This document shows positions 32,901 through 43,440 of a stretch of DNA of 64,000 nucleotides, piece by piece; the stretch's first letter is position 1, and each line of letters opens with the position of its first letter. The notes under the pieces are model-generated. The model was not told the origin of the DNA. It was given only the letters and a program-made list of their open reading frames with translations, and did no database searches. A program made the translations under genes and the position numbers. The DNA is from Colius striatus (Eukaryota > Chordata > Aves > Coliiformes > Coliidae): the NCBI RefSeq assembly GCF_028858725.1, contig NC_084790.1, forward strand, positions 2,238,001 through 2,302,000, written 5' to 3'.

Positions 32901-35290
32901 CAGTCATCATTCCATCCCTGAGCAATGCTGTTGTACAAATCTAATGTGTTCTTGTCTTACCAGTGAAAAAGGCAAGGCAGCAGAATGATCTCTCAGTGCA
33001 TTTGCTGGTCTGGGAGGCAAATCCTAAGCTTCCATTTATTCTTGGCTGCTTGGAAGAGATCCCATCATAGCATGCAGACTGGTACATTAACAAGGTAGTT
33101 GTGACTCAGCAAACCTCTTATGAGACAGAGAAATGTTGCTCAGGCAAGGGTGGAAAAAGACCTGTTTGAAAGGCAAACAAGTTCTTGAACACGTCAGAAA
33201 CTGAATTCCTTCACTTTAAGGCTTCAATTGCACACACATACCTTGGGGCCTGGCTAGCAAACAGTACAGCTCTTGGTCCAGGTGTGGGTGGAGGCTAAAT
33301 GTCGCTTCTGACTCTTACTTTCATAGATGTATTGGTATTATTTCTCCCAGGTAAATGTTAAGACAGTTAACAGAGGGGATGAAGTACTTGGAGAAGCTAC
33401 CTCAAGGAAACATTGATGGTTTATGTGATGATAAATGTGGTTCTCTGTAGTAGGCCTTAAACAATGACAGCTGTTGGAAATACTCCCTGGGCAGATGTGA
33501 CATGAAGAGACATGAACAGAAACTGAGCTCTGATAGATACATGTCAATATTTTCAAAGAAGAGAAGAAAAATAGCTGGATTGTAAGGGCTGAAAGCTGAG
33601 CTTAAGACTGTTGTGCACAATTTAAAGTATAACTTAATCGTGGCAGTCAAGGAAAAAAACCCCATAACATCCAACATCTGCAAGGAAAGTGGTTCCAGAG
33701 CTTTCCAAGCTGGTCTCTGTCTTGTCTTCAGGATTCTTTTTATTTGGCAGTCATGTGGAGCCCCTGTGATGTTGCTGTTGAATAGATTTCACCTGTAGTT
33801 CTAAGCCTAAGACATATTCCTAAGTGAGAGAAGTGATGCTTGGAAAAGAAGGTTTGCAGTGGCTCTGTGTTTGGGTGTCCTGTGTTTGTGAGACCATCAT
33901 TAACTGCCTTGAGTAAAGGAGGCAGTTATTAATTCTTATCCTCAGTGCTGCTGCTGGTAGGGAAAAGGGAATCAGCACATCTGAGGTAAACGATGTGACA
34001 GCAGTTAGTGTTAAACATGTCCCGGTATATTTCAGGTGCTGTTACTTCAGGGAAAGAGCATTGTATAGAGCAGATATTCTAAAGCTCAACAAATTCAGTA
34101 CCACTGGTGCATCTGCTGTGTGTGCCTCTGTGTGAAATGTCCTCAGGTCACTGCTGCTGTTTGTTACTTATCACCAAGGTCACACTAAGGGACAACACAC
34201 TTCCACTTGAAAGATAGTGACAGGTCAGGGGAATTGCCAGAATGGAGAGCAAGCCTTAGCTAATGAGCCTTAACACACAAGAGTCCTTTGCTTTCAGTAG
34301 CTCTGATGAGCTCAGTGTTGTGTCTAACCTTCCTAAAAGCTGTGATGCTTTATCCTGACATCATTTGCAGCCATCACCACTGTCATCTTATTTTTTGCAA
34401 GGAAGAAGAATATCACAGATGAGATTTTTGGGGATACATGTTGGGCTTGGGTGCCCTAGACAGAAAACCATCACTCCTCTCCTTTTGTTGGTTGTATCAT
34501 GAATGGAAACCAGTCTGCTCAAGTTCTTGTGTTTGAAACAAGCAAATGTCCTCTATTCAGCACTTGCTCAGAGTGTCAGCAGAAGTAGTGGAATGCAATG
34601 GATTGAAAGAAAAATGCTTTCTCTGGTTTTTAGAAGGGATAATATGAGAAAGAGCACATCAAAAAGCATAATGTCCAGGCATCCTGCCTGTTTACCCTAA
34701 ACAAACACATTCCAAGTAGCTATTTTTTTAAGGAAAACTAAACAAAAACTAAACAACACAACTTATCTTGGAGAGAAACTCTTTCCTCTTCCTTCCAGTA
34801 CATTTCAAGATGTAGACCTCCTTGTTTTGCAAAGGAAAACATTAAAAAGCTGCCCCCCCCCCGCAATCATTTGCCTGCAGGGACTGAAAAGCATAAGTTC
34901 TGAGCAAAAGCTTCTAGATTTGGCTTAACTTTATACCAGGAGAAGGAGGGGAGAGGGGGCAGGGAAACAACAGTAGAAAGAAAAATTCTGCCAAACCTTT
35001 GGAGAATATAAACAGCCAAAGGTTCAGATGTGGAAGTAGAAGCTGATTTTCATCATACCACTGTTAGAAACAAATCTGCAAAGCTGCAGAAAGACTTGTC
35101 AGGCTGCAGTTCAGCCTGGTCTTGGCAATCCCCATTGTTGCCAGGCACAAAAATAAAGCTCATATGAGAAGGGGTTTTTTTTTTTACATAGAAGTTGCAG
35201 AATATTTGTCACTAGCCCACCCCCACACCCTCATTTTATTTCACCCTGACAAAAGCTGAGATGAATGAGTTGTTGTCTGGCCCTTCCCAC
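29951..35290. other. DUSP3-SOST intergenic region, repeat-poor
   Basis: About 5.3 kb with no CR1 and no coding signal. Low-complexity runs occur at 34851-34862 (C) and about 35175 (T). Absence of CR1 here, against its density elsewhere, fits distal DUSP3 3' UTR and SOST upstream control sequence, but that is inference. Confidence 0.5.
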
Positions 35291-35301
35291 TTTGTATAGT
35301 C

Positions 35302-35337
35302 ATTGGCTGGCTTGGTTCTAAAAAGGATTTAAAAAAG
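35302..35337 (+). promoter_or_regulatory. SOST: Candidate SOST core promoter
   Basis: An inverted CCAAT (ATTGG, 35302-35306) and a TATA-like TTTAAAAAAG (35328-35337) lie 70-105 bp before the SOST ATG. Initiation about 30 bp below the TATA-like box would give a 5' UTR near 45-50 nt, short as in mammalian SOST. Confidence 0.5.
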
Positions 35338-35408
35338 GGGAATAATGTGCCTTTGCCTGGGATCTGAGACTGTCAGGGTGCTGAAAAGCTAATCTGGGAG
35401 CTGCCACC

Positions 35409-35628
35409 ATGCAGATCTCTTGGGCTATGTGCTCTGCCTGTGTCTTCATCCAACTTGCATTTCGAGCTGTGGAAGGGTGGCAGATGTTTAAAAATGATGC
35501 TACAGAAATCATCCCAGAGATCACTGAAAACACAGAAACACCAGCAGAGCAGATCTTCATCGACAACAACACGATGAACCAGGCAAAGCACGGAGGAAGA
35601 CACATACAACAAGCTCCAGAACCTAATG
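35409..35628 (+). CDS. SOST: SOST exon 1 (signal peptide, N-terminal arm)
   Basis: It encodes residues 1-73, starting [20 protein letters not shown], then [10 protein letters not shown] and [12 protein letters not shown]; donor gtaagg after one base of the next codon. The conserved arm matches human NKTMNRAENGGR. Confidence 0.97.
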
Positions 35629-38600
35629 GTAAGGAAAACTTAACGTCATTCTTTTGGATACTTAACAGTTTGGAAATGAATGTTTGTTAGGATGTATGAA
35701 AACCTTTAGGTGTGTGGAGCTAATGCTGTGAGTACCAGGGAGTTAAATCTACTGTTGAGGAAGCCTTGATGAAAATGTTAGAAGGGATATACTGGAATTT
35801 ACTGGTGAAAAAGGTGATGTATTTATTGAACAATCCTTAGGCACTACCATATCCATTCCTATTCCACCCCACTGCAGACACAGCTCCAACACATAAAGCT
35901 GGTAGGAGGTGTTGTTTCCATTTCCTCTGTGCCTAAGCACTGTGAGGAAATCCCACAGGTCATCTTCCTCTCTTTGATGGGGTGGACAGCAGAGTTCATA
36001 ATAGAAGTTGTTGCTGTTTAGAAAGATGCTTGAGATCACACAGCAAAAACAAGTGGTAGGTGGAGGCTGCATTCAGGCTAGATCAGAGAAGTGTGCTGCT
36101 CACTGGGCTCTGCCAACAGCCAGATTCCAACAGCCAAAAAAGCTGCTATGAACAGTTACAGCACTCCCAGGGGCAATTCATGCCCAAAGGAATTAGAAGG
36201 GACTTTATTTTGCAGACATGGGCAACCTTGGAATCAGTTTGGCTACTTGAACAGCACTGACATACTTCATACTACATTGTCACTGCATTTGGCCAAAAGT
36301 CTTAAGAGCAGCAATGATGCAAACCACAAGCTTTGTGAGGAGATGGAAGCTGGGGAGTTAGCACCAAACAGAGAAAGGCAAACAGGGCAAACCTTGTCCT
36401 CCAGACTGACAGGTTTGGTTCCCAGAGGCACGTAGCAACAAGTCAAACTTAACCCTTTGCTCTATTGTGTGCTGCCTGTCTGAGCTGGCCTTCTCTTTTC
36501 TGGGGACAACTGGAAGGGAATTGTGTTTATCTGCTGGAGCTGTCAGTTAAGGTCTTTAAAACTAGAGCATTTAAAGGGACAAAAGAATACCCTGAAGTTA
36601 TATTTTTGAGAGTTCAGCTTTATAAGGGTCTGAAATCCTTCTCACAGGCGGCTCCACCAACCACCAGGTCAATGCAGGTTGGTTTTGTTGAATACCTTCA
36701 TTTTTTAAGCCTCTTACTACTCTGACATCAGTTAGGGGGAATCTGTCCCACTGATCTGTACATATTCTTTGACATGGAATGGACATTTCCTTAGAGAGTG
36801 AAGGAGACTGGACAGTTATTCAATGATCTGGCATCCTTATTTACACATCTTGAACACAAGGAGCTTTAACACAGCATTGTGACAGGGATCACTTAATGTC
36901 ATTATAAAAAGGAAATCTTGCTAGTTGTGCTTTGCCAGATACAAACCTGAGCACTGAAAATCCTGTTTCTGTACTTCACAGCAAACGCAAGAATGAAAAT
37001 GGCTCTACAAGTATTGTTCTGTCACTAATGAACCAGGGTCTGAATTCTCTTTGGGTGTCCTAAGGAGAGAAGCACATTGTTCATAGCAAATAAATGGGCC
37101 CAAGAGACACAGCCTTCTGTTTCTAAGCTGATCTTTCCATCACAGGTAGCATTCCTGAGATAAAACTATCCTTTGGACTAAGATAAGGTGAACATCTGCT
37201 TCTCTAGCTGAAGTTCTTTGATAAACACTTTAGAAAATCAAACAAGTCAAATTAGCCAAACACATCACTTGGCAAACAAGATGCCTCAGAAAAAAAGCTT
37301 GTTCTTACAATTGGAAAGGTTTTCTAAGTCCTTAATGCTAAAAAAAAAGCCTTGTGTTTCCTCATGTTTCATTTGCCTGGAGCTATCCACTGAAAAAAAT
37401 AAGGGGGAAGGAAACCACTGTAAGGTTTCTAATTAGCCAGAAGATGCCTCAAGCTATCTGAAGGAAATGATGTGGGACATGTGGGATTGTCAGTCACGCA
37501 GAGCATTAAACTGGGGAAACCTCATAGCCTGAAGAGTGGAAATTCCTTAACACTGTTGTTAACCTGCTATTTCCCTAACCTGGAACACAATCTGCTGATT
37601 AAAAATCACCTAAGGAACACGTTCTTTAGTGCAAACTGGAGTCAACCTCTAGAGTTAAACTAGAGCAATGGGGGAAGGTTTTGCTCCCAGGTAAATGAAC
37701 CCAGGAGAAACCCATCAAAATTTCCCATTAGGTAACTGCTGCTGCTGGAGTTGCACTACAGAAGCTTCACTGCCCACTTGCACAACCCCAACAAGGAATT
37801 TACTTAGTGGCAAGGGGAGGGTTTTATTCCTCAATTTGTACATTGTTTTCCAGGGGTTTTATAATTAGAGTAGCCAAGTATTCAGGAGCTGCACAAGTGA
37901 GTCTTTGGATACTCTTCTCTAAATCTGCCATTCAAGGTGTTCACCTTACATCTAGCTCAGAGTGAAATACCTGCTACAAAACCAAAACAAGTGCTTTCTC
38001 GATAGGGAAGAGTCAGTAATGATGGAATGGTGTGGGTTGGAAGGGCCTTGCAGAGCTCATCCAGCTCAACCCCCTGCTAAAGCAGATTCCCCTCAATCAG
38101 GGGGCACAGGAGCGTGTCCAGGGGTTGGACTAGATGATCTCTAAAGGTCTCTAAAGGTCCCTTCCAACCCCTACCATTCTATGATTCTAGATGGGTTTGG
38201 AAACCTCTGGAGGAGCCTCCACACCCTCCCTGGGCAGCCTGGGCCAAGGCTCCCTCACCTCAACACCAAAAGGAGTTTCTCCTCCCGTTCCAGTGGAACT
38301 TTCTGTGTTCCAGCTTGTGCCCTTTACCCCTTGTCCTGTCACTGGCCACCACACAAAAAAGTGTCACCTTCCCCTCCTGACACCCACCCTTTAGCTACCA
38401 ATAAATGTTGCTGAGGTCTCCCTCTCAGTCCTCTCTTTTCTAGGCTCAACAGCCTCAGCTCTCCCAGCTTTCAATTCCCTTGTTCCTCCTTTGCAGACGC
38501 GTCCGACTTCAGCTGCAGAGAGATGCGAACGACCCGCTACTTGACCGAGGGGCCCTGCCGCAGCATCAAACCCATCAAAGAACTGATCTGCTCTGGGCAG

Positions 38601-38918
38601 TGTGTCCCCTCACACCTCCTCCCCAATTCCATCGGCAGAGGGAAGTGGTGGCGTCAGAACTCCCTGGACTATCGCTGCATCCCCGCTCACACTCGCACTC
38701 AACGCATCCAGATGACTTGTCCAGGGGAAGAGACTCGGACTTACAAATTCCGAGCTGTTACAGCCTGCAAATGCAAGCGCTACACTCGTTACCACAACCA
38801 GTCAGAGCTGAAGGATTTTGGCAAGGAAACCATCAGGCCTCAAAAAAACAAGAAGCCTCGTCTCTCCAGATCCAGGAGCAGCAAATCTAACCAGCACGAG
38901 TTAGAAAATGCTTATTAG
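35409..38918 (+). CDS. SOST: SOST (sclerostin), complete, two exons, 213 aa
   Basis: Exons 35409-35628 and 38497-38918; ATG in a strong Kozak context (gctgccaccATG). The product is 213 residues, as in human. It has a signal peptide of about 23 residues (ends AFRAVEG), the [14 protein letters not shown] mature start, and a DAN-family cystine knot with eight Cys (80, 94, 105, 109, 134, 148, 164, 166). Loop 2 has [10 protein letters not shown], keeping the Asn117-X-Ile119 motif that binds LRP5/6. A basic tail ends ELENAY. N-glycosylation sequons NNT (53) and NQS (174) match the human sites. It is a secreted Wnt antagonist from osteocytes. SOSTDC1 is excluded by the N-terminus, the ENAY end and synteny. 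Compared with human, one residue is missing before Cys164. Confidence 0.98.
38010..38471 (-). mobile_element. Antisense CR1 in SOST intron, with a nested sense CR1 tail
   Basis: Reversed CR1 3' end at 38030 (ggtgtgggttggaagggcct), then the element breaks at about 38121. After a sense CR1 tail it resumes at about 38191 with gggtttggaaacctctggag and runs to about 38471 (ctcaacagcctcagctctcc). It ends about 25 bp before SOST exon 2. Confidence 0.85.
38121..38190 (+). mobile_element. Nested sense CR1 3' tail
   Basis: ggttggactagatgatctct to accattctatgattcta, about 70 bp, placed within the antisense CR1. An 11-bp word tctaaaggtct/c is tandemly doubled at 38141-38162. Confidence 0.8.
38497..38918 (+). 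CDS. SOST: SOST exon 2 (cystine knot and C-terminal tail)
   Basis: Acceptor cctcctttgcag. It encodes residues 74-213 with all eight knot cysteines, [26 protein letters not shown] and the end HELENAY, then TAG at 38916-38918. Confidence 0.98.
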
Positions 38919-40430
38919 AAGGGTGGCTCTGAGCGATACAGCCTAGCAGCTCTGGATACGATCCACAACATGAAAGCAGCACTCACAGGCCACACAGCAC
39001 GATGTTTCTGACTGCAGTAGGTTCCAATTCCTTCTGCTAAGCTGGGTCAAAAAGCTCACCTAGTGCAAACAAAAATCAGATTATAGCAGTTATGGTCTGA
39101 TAAGAGAATGAGATAAAGCCAGCTGGAGAAGTACACCTTGGAGACTGACGTGAGGTCATGTGGCTTGTACAAGTAGGAAGGTGGAGGAAAGTGAGGCTGG
39201 TACGGTGACAATCACACTTTGGTAGAAGTCATTCTCCTCACTTGACGTGAAAAGAACACTGAGACCCCTTTCCCAATTAGGGAAGCACCAGGAGAGTTCC
39301 CACTCTCTGAATGAGTTGTAGAAAGTTAGTGATAGCAGAGATTTCAACAGTGACTGAAGTGAAATTGTTGGGGGAACTAACACCCTGTCAGATGTCCTCA
39401 TGCCCCTGTTGTTTCCTCTAAGCCACAACAATCTATGTCACTCACGTTCTCAGAGGTGTGACAAATCTCTGTCACAGTCTTAATGAGAAGACTGCAGGAT
39501 CAACAGATTCCAAGCTGACATCTGACAACTAAATTTGGTTTAGGGAGAATGATTTGGTTTTAGGGACAGTTAGCAGATCCAAAGCTGAGATCTGCCAACT
39601 AAGAAACTGCCTTGGGTTTAGGGACAAGGATTTGTTGTAGAAACAATTCCATTCCAACTAAGCAAAGTGGAGCAGGTTGATGAAATGGATGCTCCTCTCA
39701 AACCAGATAACCTCACGGATGTTTGTCCTGTAAGCAGCTAAGGATGTGCATCATTTAACAGAAAACATACTGATTATTTATTTCCTAGGACATGACTTTA
39801 GTATCAGCTTCAACATCTCACTTTACATTTCCTATTCTGTAGAGTTTGCATTATCTGGCCACACACTTCACAGCACTAAGACTGTAACAAGCCAAGTTCT
39901 GGGAGTAAAGTGCTGGTTCTGCCTTAAAAAAGCGAGCCTCTGCTTATTTTAAAGTAATGAATTCCTCTAGAGAAACCTTTGGTATGTGCAACTTTGAGTT
40001 TGACAGCAACTTTCCTTTGCTTCTCAACATTCAGACTAACGTTTGTGCTTTTGCATTAAAGAGTATTATTAGAAAGTGAATCACTGCCGTGCTGTATCTA
40101 TCCTGTAGAAGTGCTAAACCTGATATCAGAGGAACACGGTTTGGGATGAAGACAGTTCCTCACTGTTCTTATTTTCTCTGTAGAGTTTATGCTGAAATCA
40201 TATAAACTACGGGAAAACGTTGATAGATCTGTGGGACCAGAACCTAGAGAGAAAAAAGCCTTGTTCCAAGAGTGTGAATTGTGTATTTATTTTTTGTTTC
40301 CTCAGAAATTATTTATGCAATGGGTTTCTTTTTTTCCTTGTAGAGAATGAGAAGTCATCCTGCTTTCAAAGTCATAGTCTCTTGGTTTTGGTTTGAAATG
40401 TGTTGTTAATAAAGTAGAAACAATGATTAA
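38919..40430 (+). other. SOST: SOST 3' UTR
   Basis: About 1.5 kb from the stop to AATAAA at 40408-40413, similar in length to the human 3' UTR. It holds a degenerate tandem duplication at about 39498-39640 (aagctgaNatctgNcaacta twice, each followed by ggtttaggga-like words). Confidence 0.7.
40408..40413 (+). terminator. SOST: AATAAA polyadenylation signal of SOST
   Basis: First canonical AATAAA on + after the SOST stop that gives a human-like 3' UTR length (ttgttaataaagtag). Confidence 0.6.
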
Positions 40431-40544
40431 TTACAGGAAGACTCGTTGATTTTCAGCTACAGTCTAAAGTGAAATCTGCTGCAAAGCCACTGAATTACCC
40501 AAGTCAGGTGCTGACTCCAGTTTCTCTCAGAGGAGAGTCTCAAG

Positions 40545-40757
40545 GTCCTCAAGGCAGAATTTGTTCCCTGCTGAGGTGAGGGAGCCCTGGCAGGGGCTGC
40601 CCAGATGGGCTGTGGAGACTCCTTCTCTGGAGACATCCCAAACCCAGCTGGATGAGTCCCTGTGTGCCCTGCTCTAGGTGGTGCTGCTCTGGCAGGGGGA
40701 AGGGGTGGACTAGATGATCTTTCAAGGTCCTTTCCAACCCTTAACATTCTGTGAAAC
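40545..40757 (+). mobile_element. CR1 3'-end fragment, sense
   Basis: gaggtgagggagccctggca to the 3' end tttccaacccttaacattct and gtga. It uses the ctctaggtggtgctgctctg subfamily sequence also seen at 60.2 and 61.6 kb. Its last bases are read on the opposite strand as the end of the unknown gene at 40741-40864. Confidence 0.88.
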
Positions 40758-40864
40758 TCAATCCTGGAGCTTCTTGCTCCAATGCACGATGTTTCTCATG
40801 GAAGAAGTCTTCCTGGGCAGATGTGAAGCTCAGTACTCTTTCAATATCCTCATTTCTACTTCCC
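40741..40864 (-). CDS. Last exon of an unrecognised gene convergent with SOST
   Basis: On the - strand a very good acceptor (ttttgtttttctttccag, ending at 40865) opens an in-phase reading of GSRNEDIERVLSFTSAQEDF, then FHEKHRALEQEAPGLSFTEC and TAA (40743-40741). The last codons and the stop fall in the CR1 3' tail, so the protein end is probably a CR1-derived replacement. One base at its start completes a codon left by exon 41030-41577. I do not recognise the protein; it is charged and likely helical. Confidence 0.55.
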
Positions 40865-41029
40865 CTGGAAAGAAAAACAAAATCAGCTGATTTCAGTTTC
40901 CCTCCTACTCCCAGTCCCATTTCCTGGCTCAAATGTTCACAGCCTGACAAAGCCAACAAAGAAGAGAGGTTTGGGAACTGTTGACTGAGCTTTCTTGACT
41001 GAAATCTGACTGCTTCAGATTTCTCTCAC

Positions 41030-41577
41030 TGAAAAGCAAGGAATCCCCTCGCAAGTGCTGCCAAGCAGCAGTTAAACTTTTCAACCAGTTGATATTGTAG
41101 ATCTATGCCCATTTTCATTTCTAAGGCCACATTCTTTAAGAAACAAAGACATTTTCCACTGAGGTCAGGGAAAACTGAGCTCAGCCTGCACCTAGCTTGA
41201 GGATCTTTCAATGCAGCTGTAAAAATGAATTGCTTTTGCAAGACAGCCAGCACACAGGATAACCTTCCACTACCATTATTTGATAGCCCATATAAAAACC
41301 TAATACAAACAGTTGTCATCTCTGTGGCAACATTTTCCACACTTATCTTTGACTTGATGAACTTGGCATGTGGGGCTTGATTTTTGGCAATCAGCAGCAA
41401 CACCTGCAAGTGCTTCTGAAGTAAGAGAAGCAGTTCAGTTCCTCTGAAAAACTGCTCCTCAGCCTTACTGGCACCTGAAGTTGCTGGAGTAATGTTTTTA
41501 AGACATTGGCTGAGTGAAAGAGATTTACTCCACCTCATCTGAGGCTTCATGTTAGATTCCAGGCCCTTCAGAAGCAA
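41030..41577 (-). CDS. Large exon of the unrecognised gene (about 180 codons, start uncertain)
   Basis: A long open frame on - in non-repeat DNA, ending exactly at a gtgaga donor (41029) whose phase fits the exon at 40864. The frame reads, among others, MKPQMRWSKSLSLSQCLKNI, GTELLLLLQKHLQVLLLIAK, EMTTVCIRFLYGLSNNGSGR, then VLAVLQKQFIFTAALKD and LQYQLVEKFNCCLAALARGF. It is Leu-rich, with heptad-like hydrophobic spacing and scattered Cys, like an all-helical repeat or coil protein; no signal peptide. The 5' limit could be an acceptor at 41582 (acacag), an acceptor at 41510 (ctttcactcag), or an ATG at 41550. I do not recognise the family. An open frame this long can arise by chance in 64 kb; the matching splice signals are what make it credible. 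Confidence 0.5.
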
Positions 41578-41842
41578 AGGGCCTGTGTTTCAGGTGAACC
41601 ACTGATAGTTTTCTCCCAGATGTTTCACCTTTAAGACATCCTTTACCAAAAAAAAAAACCCCACCCCAATCCTCCCACACAGTTCTCTCTCGAAAGTGCA
41701 CAAGTTTCCTGCTCTTAAGCTGCCATTCAGAAGCATTTTTCCTGACTTACAATGCTTTTTGTGTGTTCTTTTACAAGAACACCAGGGAGGCCTGGGGCAC
41801 ACACACTGCTCTATTTCCTCTCAACGCCCATCCTGTTTACAG

Positions 41843-42124
41843 TTACTTCTCCTTCTTTTCTTCACCACAGCTTAAAAGTGGGTTAGGTGAGCAGTCTGCA
41901 GGTATGCTTAGTCTTCTAGCATCTTCCTCCTGAAACAGTCCCCTCCAACCACCTCTTTGGGGATTTATGTTATCAGGAGAGGAAGAGGAGACAGGAGCAT
42001 CCTGTGGGGTCAGAAAGTGGAATGAGTCGAGGTAGGCTGCTGCATTCCCCTCCCACTGACACAGCCACGTGGGTTCTTTGGGGGTACAACATTTGAGCTT
42101 ATAGATTTCTTCCTGTCTTTTCAC
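41843..42124 (-). CDS. Possible upstream exon of the unrecognised gene
   Basis: An open stretch of about 90 codons on -, reading YKLKCCTPKEPTWLCQWEGN, AAAYLDSFHFLTPQDAPVSS, then SSPDNINPQRGGW and ending CGEEKKEK. There is no ATG, and the upstream acceptor (aaacaaatag) is poor. A gtaact donor at its 3' end would leave two bases that fit an acceptor at 41510, and gtgaag at CG|gtgaag would fit 41582. This is weak; it may be chance. Confidence 0.25.
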   Translation of the reverse strand: MKRQEEIYKLKCCTPKEPTWLCQWEGNAAAYLDSFHFLTPQDAPVSSSSPDNINPQRGGWRGLFQEEDARRLSIPADCSPNPLLSCGEEKKEK

Positions 42125-42129
42125 ATTCT

Positions 42130-42536
42130 ATTTGTTTTAATCTCTAATGAAGCTGCACCTTATTTTAGCCTCACCATAGTACACAAGTTACTTACAGCTG
42201 TTAGTAAGGCTCTAAACCAAGACTGAAGTTTAGAGGGTGACTTAGTGGTCTAATAATCCATGTAGTGTTTGCTGAAAGCATTCTTTGTGATTTCACTTTG
42301 GCTGTCAGGCCAAATCTATACACTTCCAATTCTTTTCAAAGGGGAAATGACAGAGGAAATGAAAAAAGAGTGACTATGGATTGTCCTTACATCAGCAAAA
42401 CATTACTGGACATAAGAAATACATGAAAGAGGGTCTTTCAGAGTAACAACTACTCCAAAGGGCCTTTGTAATGGGCAGAGATCTGCTGTAGATGCCTTTT
42501 ACAGGAGCATTAAATAGTTTTGGCTTCAGGACAGAA
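42130..42536. other. Short unassigned spacer
   Basis: No gene, repeat signature or splice-supported frame seen between the unknown gene region and the next CR1. Confidence 0.5.
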
Positions 42537-43440
42537 TGACCCTCAGCAAGTGCCCTGCTGGCACCAAACTGGGAGCACTGGCTGATTGCCCAGAGGCTGT
42601 GCTGCCAGGCAGCCAGATCTCAACCAGCTGCAGAGTTGGGCACAGAGGAACCTGCTGAGGGTCACCAAGGGCAAGGGCAGAGTCCTGCAGCTGGGGAGGA
42701 ACAAGCCCCTGCAGCAGCACAGGCTGGGGGTGAGCTGCTGGAGAGCAGCTCCAGGAGACAGAGCTGGCACTGCTGGGGGAGAATCAACTGCCCATAAGCA
42801 GCAACGTGGGCTCGTGGGCAAGAAGCCAATGGCAGCCTGGGGGCATCCAGCAGAGTGTGGATCCAGCAGCAGGGCCAGGGAGCTTCTGCTCCCCTTTTCT
42901 CTGCTCTGCCACATGTGCTGAGGCCTCACCTGGAGTCGTGGGGCCAGTTGTGGGCTCCCCAGCTGCAGAGGGACAGGGAAGTGCTGCAGAGAGGCCAGCA
43001 CAGGGCCAGCAAGATGCTCAGGGCACTGGAGCATGTTCCTGCTGAGGAAAGGCTGTGGGCCCTGGGGCTGCTCAGGCTGGACAAGAGGAGACTGAGGGGG
43101 GAGCTCATTCATAGTGACCAAGATCTCACTGGTGGGTGTCAGGAGGTTGGGGCAGCACTATTTTCTAAGGTATCTGACAACAGGACAAGGGGTGGTGGGA
43201 CGAAGCTGGAACACAAACAGCTCCATTGAAACACAAGGCCAAACTGTTTGAGTGTTGGGGTGAGGGAGCCCTGGCCCAGGCTCAGGGAGGGTGTGGAGGC
43301 TCCTTCCTTGGAGCTCTTCAAACCCACCTGGACACGTTCCTGTGTGACCTGATCTAGGTGGGAGCTGCTTCTGCAGGGGGGTTGGACTGGATGAGCTCTA
43401 AAGATCCCTTCCAACCCTGTAATTCCATGATTCTGTGACT
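42537..43440 (+). mobile_element. CR1 LINE fragment, sense, young subfamily, ~0.9 kb
   Basis: gaccctcagcaagtgccctg through gagggagccctggcccaggc to the 3' end attccatgattctgtgac. It is nearly the same as the copies at 46.7, 47.7 and 52.6 kb. The open frames in it are CR1 3' ORF remnants. Confidence 0.93.

Noticed and set aside
36060-36435. 114-codon frame in the SOST intron
   Set aside because: No splice support, no known motif, length within chance.
35409-38918. SOSTDC1 instead of SOST
   Set aside because: The [11 protein letters not shown] arm, the ENAY end and the DUSP3 neighbour identify SOST.
41590-41802. Possible extra exon on - (CPRPPWCSCKRTHKKH then gtaagt donor)
   Set aside because: The donor is good, but no acceptable acceptor exists after the in-frame stop just upstream.
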